64,000 nucleotides of DNA from Neopestalotiopsis rosae (GCA_023078685.1 JALGAS010000003.1:2170001-2234000), one strand, 5' to 3'; counted from the first letter of the stretch, positions 11,601 through 24,041 are shown. Translations and numbers: made by a program. The notes: generated by a model from the sequence alone, not told the origin.

Positions 11601-12963
11601 GTTTTCGCTGATCCAGCTCCATCTCTTCTTGGTTCGACAGGCATTAGGCGGCCCCCCATGCCTGCCCCATGCCCCCAAAGCAAGCACAAGTGCCCCCCCT
11701 AAGCACCACCTGCACCACCCATCGCCCATGCCAGCCTGCATGGAGCCCCAGCCAAGCCTACATGCGCTAGAAGAAAGCAGGTACGTAAATGAATGTACCG
11801 AGCTGCTGCAAGATAGATGTCGTCGTCGCTCGATATGGTCCGAACACATGCAGGTACTTTGATCACATTGAGGAAGAGGCTGCCATGGGCAACTTTGAAC
11901 ACCCCCAATAGATCTCATGGTCTTTGCCCGTGGCAGCTCCTTGGGGTTTAAGGCTAGCATCCACTGCGGCGGAGTCGAGAGCTTTAGCGATTCATGGTCT
12001 TGGGCCAAATATTGAAAATAATCACACGATGTCGTGCTTAATTCGCATCCAAAGAGTCCTAACGGGCACCAAGCAATGCTGGACGAGCCCCTAGTGCTCC
12101 CACTGCAGCAATAGGCTGCGCGCAAGCTTTCCGGGCGGAAATCCATTCATCTCCAGCACCCTTAGAATTAATAGTTGACTGGCGGCATCCTATGCAGTTC
12201 TTTTGATCTCCTTTCCTCCCTTCTGCCCCTCCAAACCATTCCCTTGAATGGGGGTTACGTGCAGAATCGCTCAACAGTGTTGTCAGCAAGGAAGAGGGAA
12301 ACGAAACGCGACCAAAGAACCGAAAGGATCATATCCTCAGAGCGCCAGCGTCAACGTCTAGCTACCGAACCCTCCGCCGCCACAGCTAAACTCGCCGAAA
12401 TTTGACTGAGCGCGCCAGCCCTGCATCGACACCAGCCAAGTATAAGGCATTCTCATTCCAAAAGTCGAACATACCGCGCCCTCGAGAGATATGGACATGT
12501 GCGCCGACCGGCCGTGGGATCATATTGCTCTAATATAAGTCTTCCAAGACATCGCAGCCATTAGAAAGCCCAATCAGGTTTCACCAATTGCCTCCCTATA
12601 CTTCGTGCACCACCTACAACGTACATACCCGGCAGGCAGCAGGCGCTACTACTACCAGACTACTACGATCCATTGCCCGTACCCAGACGGCGGGTATTAC
12701 ATTGCGCACATTTCACCTAGGGGCACTGGATACCTTATTTCTGCATTGAAGGGACTCTGGTCGCAGTCTCCCAGACGCCGGACATTCTTACAACCACATC
12801 GCGAAAGAGCCTGCAACGTCAATCAGGGTCATCCGGTCGTCTCGAAACCCAGCGGACCGCATTGGGCCGGGAGTGCACAAAGCCTTGACCTTTCGAACCC
12901 CCCGCAACTGGCGACGGCACCCAATTGGCTGCCAACATCGCCGTCCCTTCACACCCCCCGTTA

Positions 12964-12994
12964 CAAGGTGCAAGGTGCATGGTGCGAGGTGCAT
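12964..12994. repeat. AAGGTGC-type minisatellite
   Basis: Four imperfect copies of a 7-8 bp unit (variants of AAGGTGC) lie about 60-90 bp upstream of the RhoGAP ATG, probably in its 5' UTR or proximal promoter. Confidence 0.5.
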
Positions 12995-13052
12995 CGAATT
13001 AGCAGGCCCATCGACCACGACTGAAGACTTTCCCAGTACAATTGTGTGGATC

Positions 13053-16000
13053 ATGTCGCAGCTTGCGCTCCAGGGCAATGGCCAGTCAAGGGACCGCAGA
13101 AGTGAGAGCCCGTCGACCACGGCCAACTCCCACCTCTGCCAAAGCCCAACTCAAGCCCAGCAGACCCAGAATCAACACCAGATCCAGGACAGTCCAACGA
13201 TAGGCAGGAGCTTTCTCGACTTCTCTGATGACAACGACAGCGTAACCACCATACTTACGCCTCCACCTCCGCCATTGACCATTACCGTCACAGGTGCAAA
13301 GTGAGTTTCAATTCACAACCTCGCTCGCTCTGGCGATCTCTCTCTATCTCTCCATCTTCCCATCTGCCCATTCGCTACAATCCTCACACTGCATTAATTC
13401 CTTTTCCCGCTCTTGATACTCTGTTTTCGACAAAATTCCCACTTGCTTGTTACCTCCCATACAAACCCAATGCAACCCTCATCCCAGTAGACCCGCACCT
13501 GTCTTTTCTGTTTGGCCGCTTTCTTTTTCTTTTTTTTCCTCGTGCTTTCTCTAATCGCCCTACCCGAGTCTCTCCACACCTTCTCCTTGGTTTTGGGCTC
13601 TGTCTGTCTCTTTGCAAAGACGTAAAATTGTATTTGCAAGGACATTCACTGCATACCACGATTCTTTTTACCCCTCTACCTGTGAGAGTTTGACATCTCA
13701 ACTCAATCGAATGGGGCTTGCTTCCACAGCGCACCGTTTACCTAAGAACCTTGTTGTGAAACTCTAAAAGCCAGGTGCTCCATCGCCTGTCTCAAGCTTC
13801 CAAGCTCTCATTGCTGACTCGAAATCCCCACTCGCCTTTTAGATCAGTACGGAAACCTGCTCCCAGTCCGCTACACGCGAGCACCGCTGTATCACCGCCG
13901 TCGAGTGCGAGTTCTACTCGATCCACCTTTCCTTCACCCGTCCACGAGCTCTTCCCACCGAGCCCGAGCCGCGGAACGCATATTCAACGACTTTCTCCTT
14001 CACTCTCCAAGGACGGTCTCTTTAAGCATCCCTTCGCTGCTGAAAGCTGGTACAATAGAGAGACGCCCTCTCCACCAGCAACGCCCATTTCACCTTTTAC
14101 CAAAGCAACTGGGTTCGTATACTTGTGTCAAAATATAACACAATTCAAAGTCTGATGGCCTAATTGTGTTGGTGCAGATTACATTTGTCCCCCGTCTCTC
14201 CGAATGCCGCCAGAAGAATTCCCGACCAGATAGTGACGGCGAAGCTCTCGGAAAGCTCTTCAGTCGGTAATACACCAGCAATGGCTGGTAGCTCGGGCAC
14301 GACACGCGCGGATGCGACGAATGGACCAGTGCGGACCTCCTCGCTAGACTCTGCTGTTTCCAACCTATCGTCCAAAGGTTCGCAAGATGCTGCCGCAGGA
14401 ACGACTGATATCGCAGGGCTTATCAAGACTGCCGGAAGCCCTGAAGCAGTGATACAGTACCTCTTGAAGGAAAAACACAGTCAATCGCAACAAAACGCCC
14501 AATTATGGCGGCTGGTCGACAAGCAAAGGGCCATGATCCTTGGCCTGAACAAGGACCTGGAAAGGGCGCTGAAGGATAAGGAAAAGTACCGAAAAAAGAT
14601 GAAGGAGCTCATGGCAGCACACGAAGGGCCTCCAAAGATCGACACTCAGCAGGCTCCTGCAGCCATTCCCCGGGTAGATGTCGGCGCTTTTTCAGAACAA
14701 GCCGAGGTGCCTACTTCGCCGTCTAACCTAGACTCTGACAGTGTCAAGAATTCGCCAATTGACATGACCATGGCGCCCTATCCGATCACACCTCCGGCAG
14801 AACAAATGTCGAATGCACCGCCTTCTGCAGTTGGAGACCTCCTCGATCCGTCGCACAGTATGCCTGTAGCATCAGAGCACGCTCTGGATAAATTCGATCA
14901 TGAGGAAGAGGATCGCGTCAAAACCGAGGCCACTAGAGCAGCACAGGCTGCTGAGGATGCTCGAAACTTCCCTATGCCATCAGCATTACCTCCAACACGA
15001 AGCCTACCCAACATACCGCCGAGCGGCCCGCCACCGAGTGGTTCACCACCCAAGCCGCCAGTCTCTCCAATGCTTGACCAGAACATCTCCCAGTTTCCGC
15101 CACCGTCTGCTCCTCCACCTCGTAAACCACCACCAGCTCCATTGCAGTTGCGAAAGGAGACCAAGGTCTCAGCCATCGCACCCGCTGAAGAAGACGACTC
15201 GGACTCCGACTATGATTCGCTTTTGGATGTAGATGAGCTGCCACTTCCCCCGGAGAAGCGTGGACGCCGGCGAACTAGAGAGGAAGATGATTTCGAACGG
15301 GAAAATCTAGCGCAGCTTGAGGCCGAAAGGCGCAGTTTATCCAAAAAGAGCAAGAAAGGCAGCCAGAAGGGCACTCCCAAGACTGCTGAATTTCCCCCAA
15401 ACAGCCCGGTGCTGGCCAGTCCTCGATCGGCCGGCTCGCAGCCAACTCTCGTGCGTGATCACGTTCCGGCATCGCTTGCTGGGGTTCTGAGCGGAACTGC
15501 CCAGCCCTCGCCCGGCGCACCGCTGATGAGTCCTGGGCTACCTGCCAGTCCACGCCCGGTCAACATGAAGTCGATGACTTCGCCGCCACTCTCGCCTCGC
15601 GGTCTACCGATGCCAGGTGGTCCGCTTTCCCCACGTGCTCCGAGACAGCCGATTGCCCTTCCCCCAAATACGCCGTTAGCCGCCAGCCCACCAGCAAACG
15701 AGCCCGCAGGATTGACATCCCCGAAGCCGCTGAATATATCAAGACCTTCAGCAGCGCCGGGGCATCAAAGTCCTTCTGGGAGCCTTGAAAGCATTAGCGA
15801 GCGGAGTCAGATCTACAAGGGATTCATCACCGAAGAGTACCCCGATTTACTTCTCCCACCAAATGCCTTGCCTTCTGTAGATGTCAAGGTGGCGTCATCA
15901 CGGATGAAACCGTCCAGAGCCAGTTTGATATCGCTCACCCAGCTGGAAGAGGATCCCGTCTTCACATTGGCCGTTTTCTCTCGTGCTCAGGGCGTAGAAC

Positions 16001-18243
16001 TTTGGAGAGTTGAGAAAGACATTGCTTCCCTGGCCAAACTGGATCAGAAGCTTAAGCAATGTCCTGCTTTCACTGCCAGAACTCCAGACCGGTCACTCTT
16101 CAGTGGACATGCTCCAGCAAAGCTTGATGCCCGACGAGTAGCTCTGAACCAATATCTAGATGAGCTGCTCAACACGCCTCTAGACATGTCAACTGCGGTT
16201 GAGCTCTGCAAGTACCTTTCGCAGAACACTCTGCCGCCGAATGCCGATGAAACTGGCTCCCCGGTAGAGACTGGCAGCGAGGCCAGTTCGCAGAAGACCA
16301 GTATGCATGGTCGCCCTCTCAAGAGCGGATACCTCACGAAGAGGGGCAAGAACTTTGGTGGCTGGAAAGCACGCTTCTTTGTTCTTGACGGGCCGCTTCT
16401 GAAGTACTACGAAACACCCGGTGGCGCGCATCTGGGCACAATCAAGCTACAGAATGCTCAGATTGGCAAGCAATCACAACATAACAGTGATGGTTCCCCA
16501 GCGGCACCCGCTAACAGTGGAGAACTGGAGAACCAGTACCGACACGCTTTCTTGGTCCTAGAACCAAAGAAGAAGGATTCTTCTAGTCATGTCAAGCATG
16601 TACTTTGCGCCGAAAGTGACAGTGAGCGAGACCAATGGGTCGAAACTCTGCTCCGATGGATCGATTTCAAGGACCCTGAAGATGAGGATTCGAAGCGTGA
16701 GAAAGATCGTCAAGGTTCGACGAATACCTCTCATGGAAGTGGCGCAAACTCGAAAAAGAAGACGCAGAGTCAGGCTGCCAAGGGACACAGCGCTCGCAGT
16801 GCTAGTCAAGATGGTCTGATCGGGATCAGCTACGAAGGGACCAAGCAGGGCGATGCCCCTGATGGAGCGCCGCCACGACGACGCAACACTGATACTCCAG
16901 ATTCGCAAGCAGCGCTTCCGTCTTCGTATACCATTTCTGCGCCTCGGGATCCTCAAGTCATTTCCGATACAGCAATGTGGGGTGCCAAGGCGGCTCTTAC
17001 GCCCCAGGGTCCTACATTGGAAGAGAAGAAGGCACGCAAGCGTAGCTTCTTCGGCTTTGGGCCCAAGACACGCTCCTCCTCTGACGATCAGGATTCTCTC
17101 TTCAGCGCTTCAAGCCAGTCGGCTCAGGGCAATGATTACCGCGGTCCAACCCGTCAAGTCTTTGGCGCACCTCTTGCTGAGGCAGTGCGTTTCAATGGTC
17201 CAACAGACATCGATGTGCCGTTACCTGCCGTGGTGTACCGCTGCATACAATATCTGGATGCAAAGAATGCAGTCTTTGAAGAAGGCATTTTCCGACTTAG
17301 TGGCTCAAACGTTGTCATCAAAGCACTCCGAGAAAGGTTCAACGTTGAGAGTGACATCAACTTGCTCACCGATGAGACGTACTATGACATCCACGCCGTT
17401 GCGTCACTTTTGAAGCTCTATCTGAGAGAACTGCCAACAACAATACTCACCAGAGATTTGCACCTCCAATTCCTCGCTGTCACTGAAATGTCTGGCCAGA
17501 AAGAGAAGATCGCTGCATTGGCGGACCTGGTCCAATACCTACCCGCAGCAAACGGCACCCTTCTGCGCTACTTGATTTCATTCTTGATCAAGATCATCAA
17601 CAATTCGGACGTGAACAAGATGACCGTGAGAAATGTTGGAATTGTGTTTTCACCCACTTTGAATATTCCTGCACCAGTGTTTGCACTTCTTTTGCAAAAT
17701 TATGAAGGTGTTTTCGGGATAGACCCCGAGGAATACGAGTTGCTGGCACCCATTCCAAGCCCAGACGGCGATGCCAGACTTCCAGAGCCTCAGATGCGAA
17801 GGCCATCTTCTCGAGCAGATGCGACAGCATCGCCACAACGGCAGCGCTTGGTGGAACAGTCTCAGCAGCATCATCGACTTTCACCTACTCCGCCGCCTGC
17901 TACAATGTCAAGCGGTGGGCGTATGGTAGGTGCACCATCAGGTCCATCGCGCCAGATGGGTTACGAACCTCAGTATATGACGCAGCAATCAAACGGGTCC
18001 AACGTTTCCCTGCGCCCACCTTACGACAATGGCTACGCGCCGACTGCCAACTACGACACCAACGCGACGCATCTTACTCCTAATGCTCAGCCAGCGTATG
18101 ATCGGCCACACTACGCAGCCTCGTACGAACAGGATTATTCTGATTATGACCAGTCTCATACCACCCGCGCAAAACGGAGAGAAAGCTCAATGTTCATGAT
18201 GAATCTGAACCCGCAAGGTTCCAAAAGCCGGCTTCGCGAATAG
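13053..18243 (+). CDS. bem3: Bem3-type Rho GTPase-activating protein (PX-PH-RhoGAP)
   Basis: GTPase-activating protein for Cdc42/Rho GTPases, acting at polarity sites on membranes. Exons are 13053-13300, 13771-14112 and 14178-18243, giving 1551 residues. The 14113 donor is GTTCGT, and its phase (GG|A) joins KATG to LHLSP. The first intron is 470 bp. Domains, approximately: disordered Ser/Pro N-terminus; coiled coil 293-342 (LERALKDKEKYRKKMKELM); acidic and poly-Pro linkers; PX about 740-878 (IYKGFITEEYPDLLLP onward); PH about 908-1023 (SGYLTKRGKNFGGWKARFF); RhoGAP about 1190-1377. The arginine finger is in the motif GIFRLSGS, near residue 1234, and the later conserved NVGIVFSPTL is present. 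A disordered Tyr/Pro-rich tail follows. The order PX-PH-RhoGAP is that of yeast Bem3. The start of exon 2 is uncertain; see the finding on its reading frame. Confidence 0.9.
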
Positions 18244-19187
18244 AGTCGCATACGGCAACCGCGTCGGTTAAATGGACACATTTTTGATTTTTTGTTCACA
18301 GCGATTCATTGACATTTTCACGCACACGAACTTTTTTTTATATTATCTCACGAGATACCAACTTTCATTCGGCTTTTGCTTTCAATACCCTTCTATCATC
18401 TAGCATACTGATGTATTTGGCGATATCTTTGAATTATCATATCTTTCAGCATAGACGGCGGATTTGCTTTTTTCCAACATCGCAGAGAGCTATGGACCGG
18501 AGCCTAGCGAATCCTAGTATCTAATTATTGCTTCTCGAAACTGGAAGAAGGAAGATGGGCTGTCCCGATTGAGACTACCTGGAAAGTGTACACCACCAGC
18601 ATAGCCACGACCTTTTGCAAGCAACCTGCGTTGTCGACATTTGCTTTTCTTACGACTGTACAACAAAATTAATGAGCTGGAGAAGGTGTTGGTGGCATTA
18701 CTTGCACCCCTGAGATTGAGACTTTTTCATCTGGAGATTTCAATCATCTGGCGTTGTGGTCTTTCAATCCATGTCGAAAAGGAGAGGAGTTTAAATTCAC
18801 GAACGAATGTGGACGTGAGGACGAATGCAGTGCCAATGAGGCCGAGATGTTTTGTTTAGAGGAACCGGGTAGTTGATCGGCAGCAGAAGGATTAGATGAG
18901 CTCAAAATCAGAGACATTGATCAGAAATGAACTTGCAACATCTGGAGCCTATCTTGCAAATTGTGACACAGTCTTACGAAAGGGGTATACCTATGTTTTC
19001 AGACTTGAACAATACACACCTAGCAGATGCCACCCACATTTCTCATTCAAGGTCGGTTGCGCCTACGGCTACATCATCATTTATCAGGTTGCAAGATGAT
19101 CGTCCAAGGACAAGAGGTCACATTATAGATGATAATGGTCTATTAAGTAGGCATGCTAGTCATTACTCATGAAATGGGACAGTTGTG
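18244..19187. other. Convergent 3' intergenic region
   Basis: AT-rich space between the stop codons of the RhoGAP gene (plus) and the nicotianamine synthase gene (minus). It probably holds both 3' UTRs. I see no gene. Confidence 0.5.
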
Positions 19188-20483
19188 TTATTTTACCCTG
19201 GCTATGATGACCGAGTTTACTACATGTCCGTATGGGTGTGTGATGGTCTCGACTTGCAGTACATTGCGCAGTCTCTCGCTGGAAAGATCCACCTCCTGTT
19301 CATGGCAACATCTGTCAGCATTCACGAAACGAGTATACAATCAGCAAGGGACACGTACAGGGTATAGCACGGTACGGAGACCGTGGGCGCTCCGCACCAC
19401 CATGAGGGCGCCAGACTTCATGCGGCGCGCCACGCTGATGACAATGTCCTCCTTTTCGCGGGGCGAGACGCCCACCAGCGCGGCCAGGAAGACGACGTCG
19501 AAGCGGCCGAGCCCAGAGGCCGACTTGGCCTCGGCGTTCTGGAACCTCATGCCTTGGCTCCAGGCCCCGAGCTGTTCGCAGAGCGCCTCGGACGCCGCCA
19601 GGGCCGCCGCGTTGCTGTCGACGTTGAGGACGCTGGGCAACGACTTTTCGTCGTCTAGTTCTTCTTCGTCGTCGTCGTCGGCGCTGCTAGCACCACCGTC
19701 TTGATCGTCGTCTTGCTCCCTCTTTCTTCCGGTGCTACTGCCAAACGTATCGACCAGAGTGCGGTGACAATCGTCGTTGCCGTCCACTTCACTTTTACCT
19801 TGACCGACCTCGTCGCTGCTACCACTACTACCGCACCCACCGCGACGCAGGTATTGCAACAGACACAGGGACGTCAGCGGCAGGGGGCCGCTGCCCACAA
19901 AGGCGACGCGGCGCGGCATCAGGGGCTCGACGGCGTACAGGGCGCAGAGCTCCATGCGCGCCAGCTCGACGTAGTTTTGGTAGTAGGGGAAAGAACGGAG
20001 CAGGCGCAGCGCCTCCTCTTCTTCGGGGCCCCCGCCCCCTCCGCCTCGGGACGACGACTCCGCGACGATGCGCTCGCTCCAGTGCGTCTCGAGGCAGCAC
20101 TCGGACTCTGACGAGATGCGGCGCAGCGTGGGTAGGATCTTTGCTATGTGCCGATTTGTAAGGACCTTTTTTTACTTATTAGTTTTTCCATGTAAACTTC
20201 TTGTCCGAGGAGCTTGGAAAAAAGAAAAGGAATAAAAAGTCTTATACTTCCATACGGGCTGTATGATACATACCTTTTTCACAGTCGCAGAATCATGAGA
20301 TTCACAACACAAGGCCACCAGATCCCCGAGCGTCTTGTTGGTCACCTCGCCGGGGCTGAGGTCGTCGAGGCCGACCAGAACATCGTGGGCCTTGAGGATC
20401 CGCGTCACGAGATCCTGACTCTGGCCGCTGCTACCGCTCTGCAGAGAGAAGAGGGAGCGCACGGGGGCTAGGATGCATGACAT
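19188..20483 (-). CDS. Nicotianamine synthase
   Basis: Condenses S-adenosylmethionine aminobutyrate groups into nicotianamine, a chelator of Fe, Zn, Ni and Cu. Three exons give 374 residues: 20274-20483, 19359-20165 and 19188-19295. Both introns are phase 0, with donors GTATGT and GTACGT. Diagnostic segments are SPGEVTNKTLGDLVALC (45-60), HWSERIV (98-104), FPYYQNYVELARMEL (129-143), VAFVGSGPLPLTS (157-169, the SAM-binding loop), VLNVDSNAAALA (249-260), RFDVVFLAALVG (291-302), EKEDIV, GALMVVRSAHGLRTVLYP (322-339) and a C-terminal HPYGHVVNSVIIAR. Between the SAM loop strand and the next strand (about 179-246) sits an acidic Gly/Ser/Asp/Glu-rich insert that I do not expect in the family. The exon 2 acceptor (poly-A then AG at 20166) is unusual; it is preferred because it keeps VLTNRHIAKILP. 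An AG 30 nt further in is an alternative. Fungal nicotianamine synthases are known, for example in Neurospora. Confidence 0.88.
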
Positions 20484-22520
20484 GACAGGCCAAACTTTTT
20501 CCACTCTGCTCGCTTTTCTTTTTTCTTTTCCTTTTTTTTTTTTTGTTCCCTTCCTTCTCTTGCTCACTCAAAAGAGTTAGGTGGCAAAATCCTCCAATGC
20601 GAACTCGGGCGTGGGTGTGAGGCCTTATGAGACAACCCACCACCAAGCAACCGGAAGTCGGGCGTAGTAGGGCTGGGATGGTATGATAAGTTTTTGGTCT
20701 CCCGGGAAGCGGTGTATATGGTATTGGTATAGTAGCCGCTCCTCGCTCTCCTTAGTCGGGCTTCCAAGAACCACCAAAGAGACGGGCACTATGTGAGAGC
20801 TCTAAGATAAGCTTATCTGAAAATGAGGCGGGCAAATAGGGCGCTTCCTTGCTGGGCTGGTCGGGCGAGGAAGTGATGAGAAAAAGAAGAAAACAAGGTG
20901 GTATCGAAGCAAAAGATGGAAACAAGCGAGCTGCTCTGGGTGTGTAGAGATCGTTGTGCTGAAATGAAAGGAAGGGCCTTCTCCAACCTCTCTGGTGAGG
21001 CCTTAAATACTTTTGATCCGTCTCCAAGCTCCAAAGAGTGAGTAACAGTATTGTTCAACCCTATTCAACTCAAAAATGCGAATAACGTCTCTCAATGACT
21101 TGATATGCCCATCTGAATATTGTATCGTGACCTTGAGAGAAACAAGGAAAGTGTGCGACAACTGGATATTTGAATCACTGTTTTCGCCCGGCGCTTAAAA
21201 CCCCATGCGCAGAGAAAAATTGCTGGCGATGTTGCTCTCGCTGGGCAAGTGCCTCAAATGGCCATCCGGGTTCTCATCACACCTGAATAGGCGAGGTCGA
21301 TCTTTTATATTTCTCCAGACATAGTCTAGACCATGAGAAAAATCGTACCAGAGAAAAATGGGGTTTGTGAGGTTTTCCACGATACAGAAATACTCCATTA
21401 CTAACTTTGTTGCATTGGACATAGTGATGTGGATCTTCTCAGAAAAAAAAAGTAGTTGATGAGCAAGGTTACACGAAAAAGACGTGTTCGTGCCTGAGGG
21501 GTTCGTTGACTTGCGATTTTCGCCAAATCGGGGTCAAATTCAAACATTTGACTCTGTAACTTTTTAGGCGAGACATGACTGGCTGGGAATAAGAGAATCA
21601 CGATAGACTCGAGTGTCTCAAACTCAATCGTGGGCAAACTTTATAGTGGCGGCTCTCGGCTTATTATGATCCAGCGAGATACCACATTTGGACGACATTA
21701 CTATAATTAGGTTCTTCTTTTCGGCCTCAAGATCATAATGATGAATTTATATGATCTTACACCTGGCCAGGTAGACACTGCATTTCGTTGGTGATCTAAA
21801 TTCAGGGTCCTTCTGAGATGGGACATATGGTTGCTCCATATCGTAAATTAACTTTGACCGGCCTATACCTTGGCGTGTAAGCTATACATCATGTGGCTCC
21901 AGGATCTTACCATAGACCGAGAAGCGCCAAACATTATCGGGCTTTCTCCCGTGTTTTCGAGCACAGCGCGCCAATACAATATCATATTTTGCTGATAAAA
22001 TTGGCTGCCTTGTCGTTGCATCGCTATCGAGGGCCAGCTAAACGGCTCAAGGATCCATTATCGGCGACGAAGAAAGTGTGGTCCTGTGATATGAAGCATG
22101 ATATGTGATCGCCCGAAATTCTGAAGAAGCCCAGACATTAGTTCGTAGCAGGCAACACATCTGAATTCAAAATATATCGAATAATATTCATAATACTGAC
22201 GGCAGGCAATATCTTGCCATCCATTGTACCCATACTTGAGTAAATCACTGAAGATGAGCAATCGTAAAGAGCAAGCGCTTACTAGCCGGCGCGGTTGACG
22301 ATGCCGAAGAACTGTGGGCCCGCGCACACTTACCGAGAGCCCCGCTGTCAGTCGTCGTCGTCCAACTCGAACCGAGGCCATCCTGCTGTCAACTTATTAG
22401 TCCACCATAGGAGCAAATTCAACTCATCTGAACGTCAGCTCCACTTATGGAATATTGATCGCGATCTGGAGAAAACTCTCAACCAAGGGCTGGCTATACA
22501 GGCTATGTGGTAATTTGATC
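20484..22520. other. Divergent intergenic region
   Basis: Contains the nicotianamine synthase promoter (poly-T/CT tracts just upstream of its ATG on the plus strand) and that of the downstream hydrolase. Short minus-strand frames at 21.2-21.6 kb lack family features and are not called. Confidence 0.45.
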
Positions 22521-23809
22521 ATGGCGAGCCACTTCTCAGGCGTGGCCAGGACCTCGTCCCAAGTAGCGCTCCTGGGAGGCGCATGTCTCATCACGGCAGC
22601 GACGCTCTGGCCGCTGGTCAGAACAGCCACGGGCATTGATAACCAGCCGATTATCTCTCCGCGCCACAAGATTATGGAGTCCCTTTCGGACGAGCAGATT
22701 GCAAATCTTCCCTATCCGCCAGACATCTTGCCGGGTGGGAGAGATGTCGCGACTCCGTACGGCTCGATCCGCGTATATGAGTGGGGTCCCGAGGATGGAC
22801 AGAAGATGCTCTTCCTTCATGGCATCAGCACGCCGACAATTTCCCAGGGGGATCTTGCGCATGAAATGGTAGCAAAGGGCTATCGAGTCATGTTGTTCGG
22901 TAAGGCAATCAACTGACATCTTCCATCAAGCTTTGCAGGCACTAATGGATTCTGACATTAGATCTCTTTGGGCGCGGTTATTCTGATGCTCCTGCCGACA
23001 TGCCCTACGATAGTCGACTTTACACGACGCAAATCTTGCTCGTACTGGCCTCTTCGTCGTTGTCGTGGTCACGATTCCATCTTGTGGGATACTCCCTTGG
23101 TGGCGGCCTGGCTGTCTCCTTTGCGCGGTACTTCCCACAACGGCTGGATTCGCTGACTCTTGTGGCCGGCGGTGGTCTAATCCGTCGACATCATGTAGGG
23201 TGGCAGAGTTGGTTCATCTATGATTCGGGGTTTCTTCCAGAATGGCTGGTCCGAAGGCTCGTCAAGCGACGCATCAGACCGTCCGCCGAGCCGCCCAAAG
23301 CCGCGGGCGGGGCGGATCTCGTAGCGGCGGAGAGCCACAGCCAGGGCCAGCATCGGGGAACTGGCGGAAACAGCGATGCAAATGGCGGACCGGGATTCGA
23401 CAGCGCTTCAATCTCACGACGACGACCCCACGTGAGTGTATCTAGCGTTATAGCGTGGCAGGTTGACCACCACCAAGGTTTTGTCACTGCCTTCTTAAGC
23501 ACCATCCGCAATGCGCCTATATACGAGGCCTACGACGACTGGAAAGCCCTGGGAGCTATACTCGCAGAAAGACGACAACTAAACACTGGCAAAAAGCCAT
23601 CTGGATTGTCCAGCGGTCAGGTACTACTGGTGCTCGGCAAAGATGATCCGGTGGTGGTGCCATCCGAAACGATAGAAGATGCAGGAAAGATTCTGGGCAG
23701 GGAAGCCGTGAAATCGGTAGAATTGGAAGCTGGCCACGAATTGCCCATATCGTTGAGTCAGGAGGTGGGTAATTGCATAGACACATTTGTACAAGGACAG
23801 ACTCCCTAG
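22521..23809 (+). CDS. Membrane-anchored alpha/beta-hydrolase
   Basis: Two exons (22521-22899, 22962-23809; donor GTAAGG, branch CTGAC, acceptor TTAG; phase 1) encode 408 residues. A hydrophobic segment at about 13-33 (SQVALLGGACLITAATLWP) is a probable N-terminal membrane anchor or signal anchor. The hydrolase fold follows: FLHGIST (oxyanion side), the strand ending VMLF joined to DLFGRGYSD, and nucleophile elbow GYSLGGG with Ser171. The acid is Asp354 or Asp355 in LGKDDPVV, and the base is His385 in AGHELP. About 60 residues after VKRRIRPSAEPP are low in complexity (Gly/Ser/Ala/Gln), inserted between the core and the lid-like VDHHQGFVTAFLSTIRN. The substrate cannot be inferred: esterase, epoxide hydrolase or lipase-like are all possible. 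A lipid or ester substrate at a membrane is plausible. Confidence 0.82.
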
Positions 23810-24041
23810 ACCCTATATAGAAGTAATCATGGTATTTTGAGAACACGAAAAGGTTAAAAAGGACCATTTCCTGGCATGTTTAGCAGACTCGTCGTTATAC
23901 TTCCCTCGTTGCCCAGAGCAGGACATTGACGATGATCAAGAATCGATAGAGTATAGGTGTGCCAGGAAAGCTCCATTGGGTTAAGCTGCTTAGTCGCTTG
24001 GCGAGCTCGCAATAGAGCTCCAAGTATAGTCCCTTTGGCAA
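23810..24041. other. Short 3' intergenic region
   Basis: Probable 3' UTR of the hydrolase gene. I see no other feature. Confidence 0.4.

Larger units (their letters stand above)
5520..13052. other. 7.5-kb gene desert
   Basis: No reading frame on either strand has both an ATG and a recognisable domain or coding-like composition. Short open frames are numerous but low in complexity or lack a start. I see no transposase, reverse transcriptase or long terminal repeats. Small tandem repeats are present (GAGA near 7.55 kb, TGCCC/TGCTC near 8.63 kb, AGTCAGC near 9.93 kb, AAGGTGC variants near 12.97 kb). The last 1-2 kb is probably promoter and 5' UTR of the RhoGAP gene. Confidence 0.45.

Noticed and set aside
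11592..12146. A 184-codon minus-strand open frame in the gene desert.
   Set aside because: Rich in Cys, Ser and Trp without any domain pattern. Its size is within chance for GC-rich sequence.
12605..13024. Plus-strand open frame just upstream of the RhoGAP start.
   Set aside because: No domain and atypical composition. Better explained as 5' UTR or promoter of the RhoGAP gene.
14164..14178. Start of the RhoGAP at the in-frame TTG near 14164, giving a single-exon protein.
   Set aside because: Upstream exons joined at phase-matched GT-AG sites supply an ATG start and extend conserved Ser/Pro sequence, so this is intron sequence.
21195..21640. Two consecutive minus-strand frames, one with an ATG (MSNATKLVMEYF...).
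   Set aside because: No recognisable domain, no convincing splice linking them, and AT-rich composition. Left as undecided non-coding sequence.
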